This document shows positions 52,427-62,248 of a DNA stretch of 64,000 nucleotides, one piece after another. This stretch comes from Toxotes chatareus (Eukaryota; Chordata; Actinopteri; Toxotidae). The stretch covers positions 16,069,095-16,133,094 of the forward strand of contig CM028901.1 of assembly GCA_016801885.1 (NCBI GenBank). The letters are read 5' to 3'. The notes beneath the pieces were generated by a model. That model searched no databases. It was not told the origin of the DNA and saw only the letters and a list, made by a program, of their open reading frames with translations. The translations under genes were made by a program, and so were the position numbers. The stretch's first letter is position 1. Every line of letters starts with the position of its first letter.

Positions 52427-52477
<51 letters not shown>

Positions 52478-52925
52478 CCTTAAAAGTAGATAATAATAAA
52501 AACATCTCTCCAAAGGCTGATATTGTTGCTGTCGTAATTTAAATGGAAACATTTTTCCAGAGGGTTAATTATGTAACTACACCAATTCATGTCTTTGCTA
52601 GGTGATTGGCTATTGATTTTCCCTCTGGGCAGCATATTGGTCAGTGGATTTTGCCCAACAGAGACAGAGGAGAGAACTATGGTCCCTTGCCATTTAATTT
52701 CCAGGGCCATTAGCGTTGAGGAACTTATCAACTGTTGTTCATGGACTGTCATGTTCAAACATGGTACTGCTTTGGTGTGTCTCTGAAAGTCTATGAAATA
52801 GCTGCCGTGCAATAATCAATTCAGAGATGCAATGGCATACAGCACATTACTGAGGAGATATTGGCTGGAATCACTCTCCACTATGGCCCAGTGATATGGT
52901 AGTTCAGTTTTATTACAATAAGCAC
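51720..52925. other. Intergenic, no gene recognised
   Basis: Contains the CA microsatellite at 52428-52475. The opposing open frames at 51970-52347 and 52480-52812 (minus) have no domain. The GGGCAGCATATTGGTCAG region around 52600-52800 looks unique. No gene is supportable. Confidence 0.5.
52428..52475. repeat. (CA)n microsatellite
   Basis: About 23 uninterrupted CA units. The minus strand reads as an apparent Cys-Val repeat, an artefact. Confidence 0.97.
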
Positions 52926-53069
52926 ACTATGAATTCAGAAAGTATTCAGACCTTTTCACTGTTTTCATATTTTGTTATGTTGCAGCCTCATGCTTAAATT
53001 TTACATCCAAACAGAATTTGAATTTACAATTGTATTAAAAAGGAAAAACTGAAACATCACATTGACATA

Positions 53070-53430
53070 CAGCTGTGGTCAGAAGTTCACATACATTCAT
53101 GGACATGGACATGAATGTCACTGCAGTACTGGGCTTTCAGTTATTTCTTTGAACTGTTCTTTTTCTGGGGCTGAATGAGTATACACCAGACATCTTTTAT
53201 AGAAAAAAGATGAGAATTTGGTGCACAAGTTTAAATTCATTTTGAGTTCTCTGAAATTATACATAACCTAAATACATATACAAAACAAATGCACCTTCAT
53301 CAGGTGCTTTTGGTAGGCATTCTGGCTTGATATTTCCAGTCCTCTTGGCAGAATTAAATTTACTGGTTTCCTGGGACAGACCCAGCTTTGAACAGTGTTG
53401 AGGTCAGGACTTTAGGAAGGCCATTCCTCA
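53070..53430 (+). mobile_element. Second Tc1-type sequence nested in the Tc1 element
   Basis: Immediately after a TA (53068-53069) the sequence CAGCTGTGGTCAGAAGTTCA then CATACATTCATGG begins. This resembles the CAGTTGAAGTCGGAAGTTTACATAC terminus of Sleeping Beauty-like elements. It continues with GGGCTTTCAGTTATTTCTTT and GAGAATTTGGTGCACAAGTT, a nonautonomous Tc1-type repeat I recognise from fish. The sequence before 53068 and after about 53435 belongs to the outer element. No matching right terminus is seen, so the nested copy is truncated or the junction arose by recombination. Confidence 0.6.
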
Positions 53431-53434
53431 GTGA

Positions 53435-53950
53435 AAGACACATGAAAGCCACTTGGAGTTTGCAAAAACAAACCACCTAAAGGACTCTGAGACTGTGAGA
53501 AACTAGATTCTGTGGTCTGATGAAATCAAGATTGAACTGTTTGGCCTCAGCTCTAAGCATCATGTCTGGAGGAAACCGGGCACCGCTCATCACCGCCTGA
53601 TAGTGAAGCATGGTGGTGGCAGCATCATGCTGTGGGGTTGTTTTTCAGCAGCAGGGGCAGGGGGACTTGTCAGGGTTGGGGGAAAACTGAACGAAGCAAA
53701 GTGCACAGATATCCTTAGTAAAAACATGATCCAGAGCGCTCAGGACCTCAAACTGGGACAAAGATTGACCTTCCAACTAGACAATGACACAGCCAAGGGG
53801 ACACAGGCTTGGCTTAGGGACAAGTCTGTGAATGTCCTTGGGAGACCCAGCCAGAGCCCTGACCTGAACCCAATCGAACATCTCTGGAGAGGCCTGATGC
53901 ACTGACAGTCCACATCCCATCTCACAGAGCTTGAGCAGATCAACTAAGAA
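53435..53950 (+). pseudogene. Tc1-like transposase C-terminal pseudogene
   Basis: The reading frame recovers the DDE catalytic domain of a Tc1 transposase: KILWSDE-like DNA at 53509-53528 (LWSDEIKIELFGLSSKHH), then VWRKPGTAHHRLIVKHGGGS, IMLWGCFSAAGAGG, a QLDNDTAKGTQAWL segment and the SPDLNPIEHLWRGL motif, with the stop at 53903-53905. The usual FQQDNDPKHTA is eroded here (FQLDNDTAKGTQ: the PKHTA part is missing), a TAG interrupts the frame at about 53504-53506, and the DNA-binding half is gone. No active product is possible. The third catalytic acidic residue (Glu of NPIEHLW) is still encoded. Confidence 0.88.
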
Positions 53951-54144
53951 CTCAGTAAAGTGTCTGAATACTTATGCCAATGTGATATTTCAAGTTTTCC
54001 CTATTTAATAAATTTGCTGAAATTAAAAAAAATTCTGCTGAGTATAGATTGATGAGGAAAAACATGAATCTAAACAATTTTAGGCTGCAACGTATCAAAA
54101 TGTAAAAGCAGTAAAGGGCTATGAATACTTCCTGAATGTTTTGT

Positions 54145-54955
54145 ACACTTGCACAGTGTCTGCTGTATGCTGCCACCTTGGCTATTTAGTAGCACCAAAC
54201 ACGCCAATGCAAGGTAAGGCTGAAGTCCAATATCTTTAATGAACAGTGACGTGGTATTAGCATTCACTGTGTGCAGACAAACTGGGTTCTTTGCAGACTC
54301 TCTTTACTTTCCTCCCCATTTGAATGACACAGAGAAATCAAAAGAGTGCCATAGAGGCGCAGAGGCCTTTCATCTGCCACCAAGCAAAAGTAGAGGAAAG
54401 AACAGGGCAGAGAGTTAAAAGGATCGAGTCACTGCTTCTTCTGTAGATTATCTCTTCTCTCTGACTCCTGGTTTGTTCTCTGGCTGTGGCCATCATCTCC
54501 TCTCCTCTCTGCTCATATAAAGTGTGAATGAACGGTTTCCAGAGGTGGAAGACAACAATCTGAATTTAGATTTATTTTTTCATATATTTCATATATTTCA
54601 GAATTTAGGGTAAAGTCATGTATCCTTCAAATTGCCCTTGACTAGTTTCTGAAATTCAATTTTTTGTGATTTAATATTGACCTTTTGAGGACCCTTATAA
54701 CACCTTAAACTGACCTGTCAAATATGTCAAGTATAAATTAAGGAAAACGTCAAACGCTTACAATTATTTTTTAAATTAAGGGCTTGTGAAACTGAGGTGG
54801 TTTTTAGGGTTTAGTTTTTAATAAATGGGCAGATTATGGAATCAGTGGTTACCATAACAAACAAAACACACTCATCTGAAACTCATCTGAGGGTTAAAAG
54901 GTACCCTGTGAAACATAAAACTTGTTGTTATGCTTAAGATTTGAGTTGATTTCAT
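54145..54955. other. Intergenic, no gene recognised
   Basis: Noncoding, AT-rich from about 54560 (TTTCATATATTTCATATATTTC). No element or gene is recognised. Confidence 0.5.
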
Positions 54956-55014
54956 GACACCCATGGTAACCACTGTAAGAGAGAGTGTGGTTTAAAACTA
55001 CAGCAAACACTCGC

Positions 55015-55682
55015 TGAGCAGCTACTTTGTCAGAAATACAACAGAGGAGCAGCTGGTGCATCTGTTTATAGTGCAGCCAAACAGACTTGCATGTTTTAAT
55101 AAAGAAGTCAGATGATAACAAATCTGATTTTATGTTGCACATTGCACAAGTAGTTTTCCTCACAACAGCAGAGCTGGAGTGGTTTACCTTCCCTCATCTA
55201 CGGTCAGTCCTCCTCCCTATTGCTCCATTAGCCACTGGTAAAATATAAAAAAAGATCTACTGAAAAAACAAAAAAAAAAGCAGAAAAAGATTGCTTTCTT
55301 GTTTTGTAGATGTAATATTAATGAACAATCACAGTTACATCCAACTATGGTAACAAATTCATTGTGTTTCCTGTTACAGCTTCACAATAAAAGCCACCTC
55401 ATGTTTCACCACTTGAAAACTTTCAGCAGGAAGCACTGCAGTAAGATGTTGCAGCTCCGATACAGAAACTAACAGTGAGGCTGATATCAGTTCATTTCCT
55501 GTGAATTTCTTGTGCTCAGGTAGAAAATCTGAAACTAGCTCAGGAGTGGACCCTGCTACCGCCAATAAGAACTACCTTACAGACAGAATGTAAATACAAT
55601 GAATGGCTACTGCATAAAAACACAGACCACAAATAGTGTCAAAACTAGGGTGTGAATTTATGAAATTCTAGGACATGCTGGG
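55015..55682 (+). repeat. Dispersed repeat, copy A of the family also at 28362-28822
   Basis: The head block 55015-55086 (GAGCAGCTACTTTGTCAGAA, then GCATCTGTTTATAGTGCAGC) and tail block 55635-55678 (TGTCAAAACTAGGGTGTGAA, then ATGAAATTCTAGGACATGC) match the other copy in order and orientation. The centre is longer here and includes an A-rich stretch (55240-55290), perhaps a later insertion. Small open frames on the minus strand (54894-55163, 55374-55565) are not genes. The family class is unknown to me. Confidence 0.6.
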
Positions 55683-55689
55683 AATCAAA

Positions 55690-57010
55690 ACACTGATATT
55701 GCAGTTATGTAACATATGCTTTTACTGTCAGGCTACCAGATGTCCAATTATGTTATGTGTAGATTAAGGGAAAATTAATCTTGTTTTATTCTTAATGGGA
55801 GCTACCTGTCACCTTTTCAAAATCAATTAACAAAGTGAGAGAAATATGCCTATCATAAGAACACTGAACACAGAAGAATGACAAATAAATTAAGGGCATA
55901 TTGAGGGATTAATGTGTCATAATAAAGGACCAAAAAAAAAAAAAAAAAAAGTAGGCTTGTTTATTAACCACACACAGTGTGTGCAGTAACATAACAGAGC
56001 AAAGCTTGATCAAAATGAAGAGTTTATCAGGATCATCAAAACAGACCTCTCTCACACCAGGCAGACACAGTAGGGGAAGCAGGTAATTGTGGCTAGGGGG
56101 CCTGTGGGGCAAGGCTGAATCACCAACTTGGCAAAGCAGACAAGTGCCCTGTGGCACCGGAACTCCAGGGGCCCAGAAAGCCCCAGGCTTACTGCGTGTC
56201 CACTGACTCGTACTGAATTAATAGAAAATTTTGTTTGGGCATATGCATCATTGAAGAACCACTATCAACTGACAGGATAATGGCCTGAAGGTGGGTCCTG
56301 CTCTATTACCTGATCTGTCCTCAGGTCTGATAGTACACTGCCAGAATAACTGTACACACTGCATGCTGCACCTTTTAGCACCTGGGCCCCCTTTGCAGGT
56401 TTATCTGACCAAGCTATGGGGAAGCTTAAGCAATAATAAGTACACTTAACTAAAATTCACACAAAACACAAATAAACAATTACATACAATGCTAGTATTA
56501 ATATAACTAATGCTCTGCTATAAGAAGAGGATAACAGTGTTTTCCTTCTGAGGACCAGCTCCTCAAATCAGCATCATATACTGTAAACGTGCCTGATTCC
56601 TTGTAAACAGGCCACAGCACTGTGACACAACAATATGCAGCCACGCACAGTTAAACACACAAAAAAGTATTTCTTCACACCACAGTCTCACTTTAAACAG
56701 ACTGAAGCCATCGGAAACGTGACCAAAAAAAGAGAAAAAAGTTAATTGCCTGACGTCATTTTTCTTTCAATTAAGTGGCTAAAGGACGCCACGGGAGCAG
56801 GAACCACACAACTTCACCTGCACAAGCGAACACACACAACCACCTGTACAATGACTGACAGCCCGACGTGTCTTATTACCCTCAGTGTTCAAAAGGAAAA
56901 CTTAACACTGAGCTGGCAAACATATAAACCCAGACATAAAATGCGTAAATAATAACTCATCAAACTAACTGCTATCAGTCACTCAGCAAACAAGCAATTC
57001 AAAGAAATGT
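55690..57010. other. Intergenic with GGGGCCC-rich repeat-like patches
   Basis: Contains an A tract at 55931-55950. A stretch at about 56085-56410 (GGGGCAAGGCTGAATCACCA, ACCGGAACTCCAGGGGCCCA, CACCTGGGCCCCCTTTGCAG) has the texture of a fish dispersed repeat; similar GGGCCCC-rich patches occur at 57300-57350 and 61028-61090. I cannot assign the class. No gene is recognised. Confidence 0.45.
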
Positions 57011-57017
57011 GGACTCA

Positions 57018-57190
57018 CCCTTCGCATAACGCGAGTCCTCCCGTGTTTTTAAATGTACGCTCCTTCAGTTCTTCCAAATTCGCTCGTTTTTGTAAAGAAA
57101 TAAAACCACTGAGACGAACGACAGCCACTCCTCAGGTGCACAGGTGTAACGTCCGCGATTATCCACATGGCACTACGGTGGCCGAGAGGT
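57018..57190 (-). promoter_or_regulatory. CpG-dense block, possible minus-strand first exon or promoter
   Basis: I count about 15 CpG in about 180 bases, far above the surrounding DNA. At its lower edge the minus strand reads GCGAAGGGTGAGTCC, a good splice donor with GT at 57018-57017. A short noncoding first exon transcribed leftward is therefore possible. The alternative is that this is the GC-rich body of a young mobile element: its upper part contains a tRNA-like string (GGTGGCCGAGAGGTTAACG) and an inverted-repeat motif (57138-57150). There is no coding frame with a known domain. Speculative. Confidence 0.3.
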
Positions 57191-57466
57191 TAACGTACTG
57201 CAGTTTAGGATAACACGTGCACCACCATGTGGTCCTATAGATTAGCATTGTTAGATTTAAAAAAGTAAAAAAAGACTTGCGCTTACTGGGAGCATAACAC
57301 AGTCTGAGGGGAGGCCATGCCCCCCTTGCCCCCCCTGCGCCTCGCCTGAACACAGGTGTAACTAGTTACATTAATTAACAGGTATCAGATCCACTTCCTG
57401 CGCATGCTGGCTCATACTGCTCACATGCTGGAATGGAAATAATAATGTCACTAGTTACACCTGTGC
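57138..57466. repeat. Inverted-repeat element with GCACAGGTGTAAC arms
   Basis: GCACAGGTGTAAC (57138-57150) is repeated inverted as GTTACACCTGTGC (57454-57466). An additional copy, CACAGGTGTAACTAGT (57351-57366), is a perfect 16-bp inverted match to ACTAGTTACACCTGTG (57450-57465). The bracketed DNA holds a tRNA-Ser/Leu-like string (GGTGGCCGAGAGGTTAACG, 57178-57196) with CCACATGG and CCATGTGG nearby on either side. This could be a MITE of about 330 bp or a smaller 115-bp palindromic element. I do not recognise it by name. Confidence 0.5.
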
Positions 57467-57560
57467 TGTTCCTGAGTTAAAAAGCCTGCTGTGACCAAAG
57501 GTCCATTATAGAGTGAGGAGAGAAAGAAAGAAAGGAGGAACTCATTTCACTTAATCATAT

Positions 57561-57562
<2 letters not shown>

Positions 57563-57624
<62 letters not shown>

Positions 57625-57720
57625 AATACACATACATATATATCTATATATCTATATCTATATCTATCTATATCTATATATATATACGTACATAGTGTGT
57701 CTGTGTGTGTATATATGCAT
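57563..57720. repeat. Compound (TA)n / (GT)n / (TATC)n microsatellite
   Basis: About 25 TA units, then GTGTGTGTGT, then ATATCTATATCTATATC units and a final GTGT/ATAT stretch. Strongly AT-rich and probably unstable. Confidence 0.95.
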
Positions 57721-58029
57721 AACCCTATGTGCAGAAAATAAGTACTGTGTGTAGCTGCTCACTCAACAGTTTCCAAAATACATAAACATTTATCAGTGTG
57801 ATAAACCAGAGGTTATAGCTCATGTTGAGGTCATGTCCTCTGTATTTTGTCTGAGTCTGGGGGGGGGAGTTAGGTAATCTTGTTTACAGTCTACAGTTAA
57901 AAACGCACAAGTTTGTCACATGCACAAGGTGAATATGATACAAGTCACACACTGTCATGGCTGGAAAATATGAAAAATCCAGACTTTCTCTTCCTCAAAC
58001 CACATCCTCAGTATTTCTGAAACCCCAGC

Positions 58030-58150
58030 ATTGACCCTGTTTCGATTCCAGCTGGGGACCTTTGTTGCTCGCCATGCCTCCCTCTCTGCCCTCATTTCCT
58101 ACCTGCTTATACACTTTCTACTGTTCAATAAAGGTGAAAATTCCAAAATA
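58030..58150 (+). repeat. tRNA-derived SINE tail / fish dispersed repeat
   Basis: The B-box-like TGTTTCGATTCCAGCTGGG is followed by ACCTTTGTTGCTCGCCATGC, CTCCCTCTCTGCCCTCATTT, CCTACCTGC and TCAATAAAGGTGAAAATTCC with an A-rich end. This order (GGTTCGATTCC...GGACCTTTGCTGCATGTCA...CCCTCTCTC...TTTCCTGTC...CAATAAAGG...AAAA) is one of the most frequent retroposon sequences in spiny-rayed fish. The A-box end is not clearly present, so the copy is 5' truncated. Confidence 0.7.
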
Positions 58151-58159
58151 AAAACAAAT

Positions 58160-61100
58160 GTATTTCTTTAAACCCACTTTCATTATATTTTCAAATGTGT
58201 AGATGTGCTCAGTGTCAAAACTCAGTTTGACTTGGGCGTGGAGCTCTGACATCTGTGGATTTATGAAATGTGAGGGCTGTGTGTCCGTCAGGGTGCACAG
58301 CATTACTCATATGACTGAGGTCTGAACCGGTCACACCACCTTAGAGCCCCTCAGCCTCCCTCTGGGCTTACTGTCACACAGAGAGGTGGAAGATGGAGAT
58401 GCAGGTCCTGTGAACCGCAAGCCACTGGGATGAAGGAGGGTCATTATTGACTGGCCCTCAGCCATCACCTCGTATCTTCCCTCCCACCTCAATAGATTAT
58501 GCCGTGGGTGGGAGAACAGTCTCATCAGTTTTTTTCCTGCCCCACGTTTTCAGCGCTGCCACGGGCAACCCCCGACTGATGTGCTGCCTTCTCACCAAAC
58601 GGCATATTTGCCATTAACTCCTGCCTTCATAAACATTCTGTCATCCGGGCCTGACATAATCAATGACAATTGCCTTACCGGATGAGACATTTTCTTAAAA
58701 AACACCGGCTTTTAACGTCAGCTGCCCCACCGTCATGAAATGGGTTTTGCGGACCTTGTGGGACATTATTTGATTTGACCGTGTAAAGAGACGAGAGGAG
58801 CTTCCAGCCCGCATACCCGCTAAGAGCAATCTAATTTAATGCAATGTAAAGTCATGTCAGAGATAAGATGAATCCGCATGGAGATAAAGTGAGCTCAAAT
58901 TGAATCTGCCATCAGTCGGGGGAGATGCACAGATATATCTCTATTCACCAGCCGGGCTGTGGTCCACCTCCCATTGTGAATTTGTGTCAAAATGAAGGAG
59001 ATATTAATTGATTCATGTGGCTACCCACTGCATAGCAGGAGCCTTAACACAAAGCCAGCAGGGGGATGTGACGCATCTTTGTGTTTGTGTTTGCACAGCT
59101 TTTCTTTTGCAGACTTGTGATGCCAGGGGGCCTGGGGCCTGCTCCTACATCCCATCAGCCCATTTGGCTCTCTGAAAGCAAACTACTGATTGATTACAGA
59201 AGTTAAAAAGCTGTGGACTGACATGACAGGGATAAGGAAGAGGCTAGTCCTGCAGACCCTGCTGGACTCAAACTGTAACCCACCGCCAGCAGATCTGTCG
59301 TGGAAACCAGCCCGGCAATGTTTATCAATGGCTTATAGTTGGTTCACACAGCTCAGCGTGTCTTGTTCTTTTGTGCGGATATTAATAACTTATGAGTGAG
59401 AATTTGAACAATCAAAGGGCATGCATAAGTCTGTTGTGACTGCTCTCTTAGTAGGAGGGAGTGACACTGAAAAATGCAACAAAAGAGCAAATAATAAACT
59501 ATTCATGTGTGGAGCTGTAGCGAGAGCAGGGACTGCAGGTAGTCTGGGACCGAAACAATGCCACCACTTTTTAAGATTACGGCACATTATTACCACCTTT
59601 ATGCAGTAATTAGATAATCTGTATGTTTCTGTTGATTGCCTGGAATGAATACAATTTCCCTGCGAGTGTGTGTGTGTCTGTGTGTGTGTATAAAGAAAAT
59701 GTCCTGTGATTAATGAAATCATCAAGATAAGCATCCCCTGACACAAACAGGACCTCTTTCTGTTTTTCATTGCAATCAGTCATCTAGAAAAGTCAGTTCC
59801 AGCGCTTGAATGCAGCCTTTCAGACTGAAACAATGGCTGCTACAGTAATTACAGACACTGCTGCTGCGACAGTGAGACTCGCACTGTACTCTAAAGCGTT
59901 CAGATCAACCTCAAAAAGAAAGAGGCAGCGGCAGAGGCAGAGGCTTATCTAAAGACCAGTGTTCTTTCCAGCAATATACAAAAGAAAAAGAAAAAAAAAA
60001 CACATTTCCAGGTTTGTGTTTGTGTAATCTGCTTTGTGGAGAACACCGTCCCTGTCCTTTTGTGCACTGTACACAATAGCAATTGTGTTTTTCATCTAAC
60101 TCGCATTTCACTGCTTTTTATCATCTTTTAAATGCAGTAAAGGGAGATCTATAGCCTCGGAAATACAAAGAGAGAGGGTAATTGAACCTGGGAGATAACA
60201 GTGACAAGCCAAACAATACAGCCAGAGTGGCCTTTGACCTTTATGACACTGCTGGACTGTTTCTGGAGTCCATTTGTCCTGGTGTCTGTCAGTGTCCTGA
60301 CTCTCATTTAAAATGTGCATAGACAGCAGAGGGAGTACAGTGTATTGATAAGAAACGAAGCGCAGAGGGCAGAGAAGGGTCAAACAGTGAATCACTAGAG
60401 TTTATCAGCCACTCATAAAACACAGTAAGTAGATGTGACATCACTTGTAAAGCACCACATGCAGATTAAGTGCGTCAAGCCCTCGATCAATGGATCATCA
60501 AGACTCTCCAATTAAAGAGGTGGCTGAATACTAGAGGCTCTGTTTGGTGGTAATGATAAAAAAGTCCATTAAAGTCGCTAATTAAATGATAAGCGTAAAT
60601 TAAAATACAGGTCAAGAGAATGAACTGTGGGGATTTGAAGCAGCAATATCAGCCAGCTGCATGAGGCTGGGGCAGGGGTGTTAGTGGTGGTGGAGGTGTT
60701 GGGGGTCTTCAACAACTCAAAACCTCATCAATGGTTAAAAATACCTTTGCAGAGTGCAGCAGGGGCCACACGTCCAGCTGGAGCTCTGTGAACAGGGACG
60801 GGCTCAGAAACCTCAAACTGGGCCGCACTTTTAAAGAAGGTGCACACTTATAAAATGTGTAAAAATGTATTAAGTATATTATTAATGGTTGCATTATTTA
60901 TTCAGTGTAGTAAATGAACACCACATAACAACTTTAAATATTACTAAACTGAAATTATATCATTAAACAGCTGATATTTGCAACTACAAATAGCAGCTAT
61001 AGCTCACAGCCCTGGACAGATTATGAGGCGATGGGCCCCAGGACACAGGCCCCCCAAAGGCCCCCCCAACCATGCTGCATGACCCCCAGACTGAAAGAGA

Positions 61101-61180
61101 CATAAAAGTTGTTCAGGTTGTCCCTCTGCTCTGTCCCCGTCCCTGTCTGTGATGTGTACAAAAACTCTCTCAAAGAGCCT
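58160..61180. other. Intergenic downstream of ptpru; possible regulatory DNA
   Basis: About 3 kb of mostly repeat-free sequence. The stretch 58560-59060 is unique, compositionally balanced and contains homeodomain-type TAATT/ATTAAT cores, so it is the best regulatory candidate in the window. A GT run is at 59663-59689. The minus frame 59390-59770 (126 codons) includes that GT run and has no domain. A GGGCCCC-rich patch lies at 61028-61090. No gene is recognised. Confidence 0.5.
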
Positions 61181-61184
61181 GGTT

Positions 61185-62185
61185 GTTAAGCAACAACATC
61201 ATATTTTATTTCTTTTCCTGTTTTATACACTATTTAGAAAATAAAACACATAGAATAAATACAAATTTAGAAAGCGACAGATTTTTCGCCGTATTCTCAC
61301 AGCAACACGTGGTTATTCTTACGGAGCTCTCTCGGGACTAGCGAAAGGATTCACGTCGCAGAATCCACCCTAAAGCAGACTTGGGCCACACACTGCAATG
61401 AAACACATAAGACTGGGCATGCAGATGCTGAAGTGGTCCCCATTTACAGACACTGAGAGAATGGATTGGCACATTGATAAGACGTTGAGAACATCTAGAA
61501 ACATCCGGGGCGGGGGGAGGGGGAGGAAAAGAAACATCTATATACACGAAGAATAAATAAAGAGAAAATAGGTCCAAGACAACTCTACTGTACAGATATG
61601 TCCATCGGACGTGACCGACCTCTTTCCCGTCCTCCCTCATTCACCTTCAATCGTCAGTCTCACCCACGATAAAGTTCAAATATAGTACAGTACGACATTG
61701 GATGTTCACCAACAGCAGATTGCACCATTTACAGTGTTACAAACAAACACAAAATATCACCCAGTGGTTGGCATCAACTGTAGTTCCCTTTCAGTGTTTG
61801 TTCATAGTAAGGCAGGATACAGTGGAGCTCTTCCAATCCCGTCGTCGAGGTGCACAACAGGTTGTCCGGCTGCCTTGACAGTGGTCACGTATAAAATGAA
61901 CTCCACTCCCGTTAGTTCTGGTTTGGCAGATGTGAAGTGGCAAAAAGAGTACGTGTTGTATCAGAGCGCTGAGGAAAAGCAAAAAGGGTGCCAGTGGTAT
62001 GTTACAAGTTGTCCAGTGAGCGTTCCCGGTCAGTCTTTGTGGCAAACATCGTTTTATCCAGGCATGGAGAAGAACACAACCAGAGCTGTATACATGGACT
62101 AAGGAGCCGGGAACAGAAATCCAGGACGCAGCATCCAGGATCTGGACCTTCTCCTTGAGGAGGAACAAGAAGAGAGGGATAGGTG
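61185..62185 (-). other. 3' UTR of ptpru (inferred)
   Basis: Minus-strand DNA directly after the ptpru stop codon. It is inferred to be transcribed down to a poly-A site near 61185-61195, just past the AATAAA at 61205-61210. The stretch is comparatively GC-rich and free of recognised repeats, unlike the DNA beyond 61180. Open frames in it (plus 61698-62102, 134 codons; minus 61791-62168) have no domain and are most simply chance frames. The true end could differ if another poly-A signal is used. Confidence 0.55.
61205..61210 (-). promoter_or_regulatory. AATAAA polyadenylation signal for ptpru (candidate)
   Basis: TTTATT on the plus strand gives AATAAA on the minus strand, about 975 bases after the stop codon. 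It is followed on the minus strand by ATGTTGTTGC, a U/GU-rich downstream element. I saw no better candidate closer to the stop. Confidence 0.5.
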
Positions 62186-62248
62186 CTATCTGACCTCCAA
62201 GCAGTCCAGGTACTCCTGGGCCAGGTCATAGCAGAACCGATACTGCTC
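62186..62248 (-). CDS. ptpru: Receptor tyrosine phosphatase PTPRU, last coding exon (partial gene)
   Basis: The terminal coding exon reads, on the minus strand, EQYRFCYDLAQEYLDCLEVR and then TAG (62186-62188). It begins after a consensus acceptor (GTTCTTAG) and continues in phase 0 from the exon at 63798-63933. The segment is the last alpha helix of the second, membrane-distal phosphatase domain, where type IIb receptor phosphatases carry QYxFCYDxAxEYL. The protein then ends within a few residues, as expected for this subfamily. PTPRU (PTP-lambda/psi) is a single-pass membrane protein with MAM, Ig and fibronectin III domains outside and two phosphatase domains inside. It acts at cell-cell contacts, and those parts lie outside the window. 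The paralogues PTPRK, PTPRM and PTPRT have different residues at several of these positions. Confidence 0.88.
   Translation of the reverse strand, partial: EQYRFCYDLAQEYLDCLEVR

Larger units (their letters stand above)
52930..54140 (+). mobile_element. Tc1-like DNA transposon, degenerate and composite
   Basis: The ends are related inverted repeats. Left is ATTCAGAAAGTATTCAGACC (52933 on), then TTTTGTTATGTTGCAGCCTC. The right end, read on the minus strand from 54137, is ATTCAGGAAGTATTCATAGC, then CATTTTGATACGTTGCAGCC. The family has the GTATTCAGACC-type terminus known in fish Tc1 elements. The right half keeps transposase sequence, but the part that should encode the N-terminal paired-type DNA-binding domain is absent, replaced by another Tc1-type sequence (53070 to about 53430). 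The total of about 1.2 kb is shorter than the usual 1.5 to 1.7 kb. TA dinucleotides occur near both ends, but the exact target duplication cannot be fixed. Confidence 0.85.

Noticed and set aside
52364..52552. Minus-strand frame with a Cys-Val repeat
   Set aside because: An artefact of the (CA)n microsatellite.
57178..57250. Possible tRNA gene (GGTGGCCGAGAGGTTAACG)
   Set aside because: Only the D-arm-like 5' part resembles a tRNA; no anticodon arm, T arm or acceptor pairing can be formed, so it is at most a tRNA-derived fragment.
61698..62102. Plus-strand open frame of 134 codons opposite the ptpru 3' UTR
   Set aside because: No known domain, no splice or promoter context, and the opposite strand is also open (61791-62168). 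GC-richer UTR sequence easily produces chance frames.
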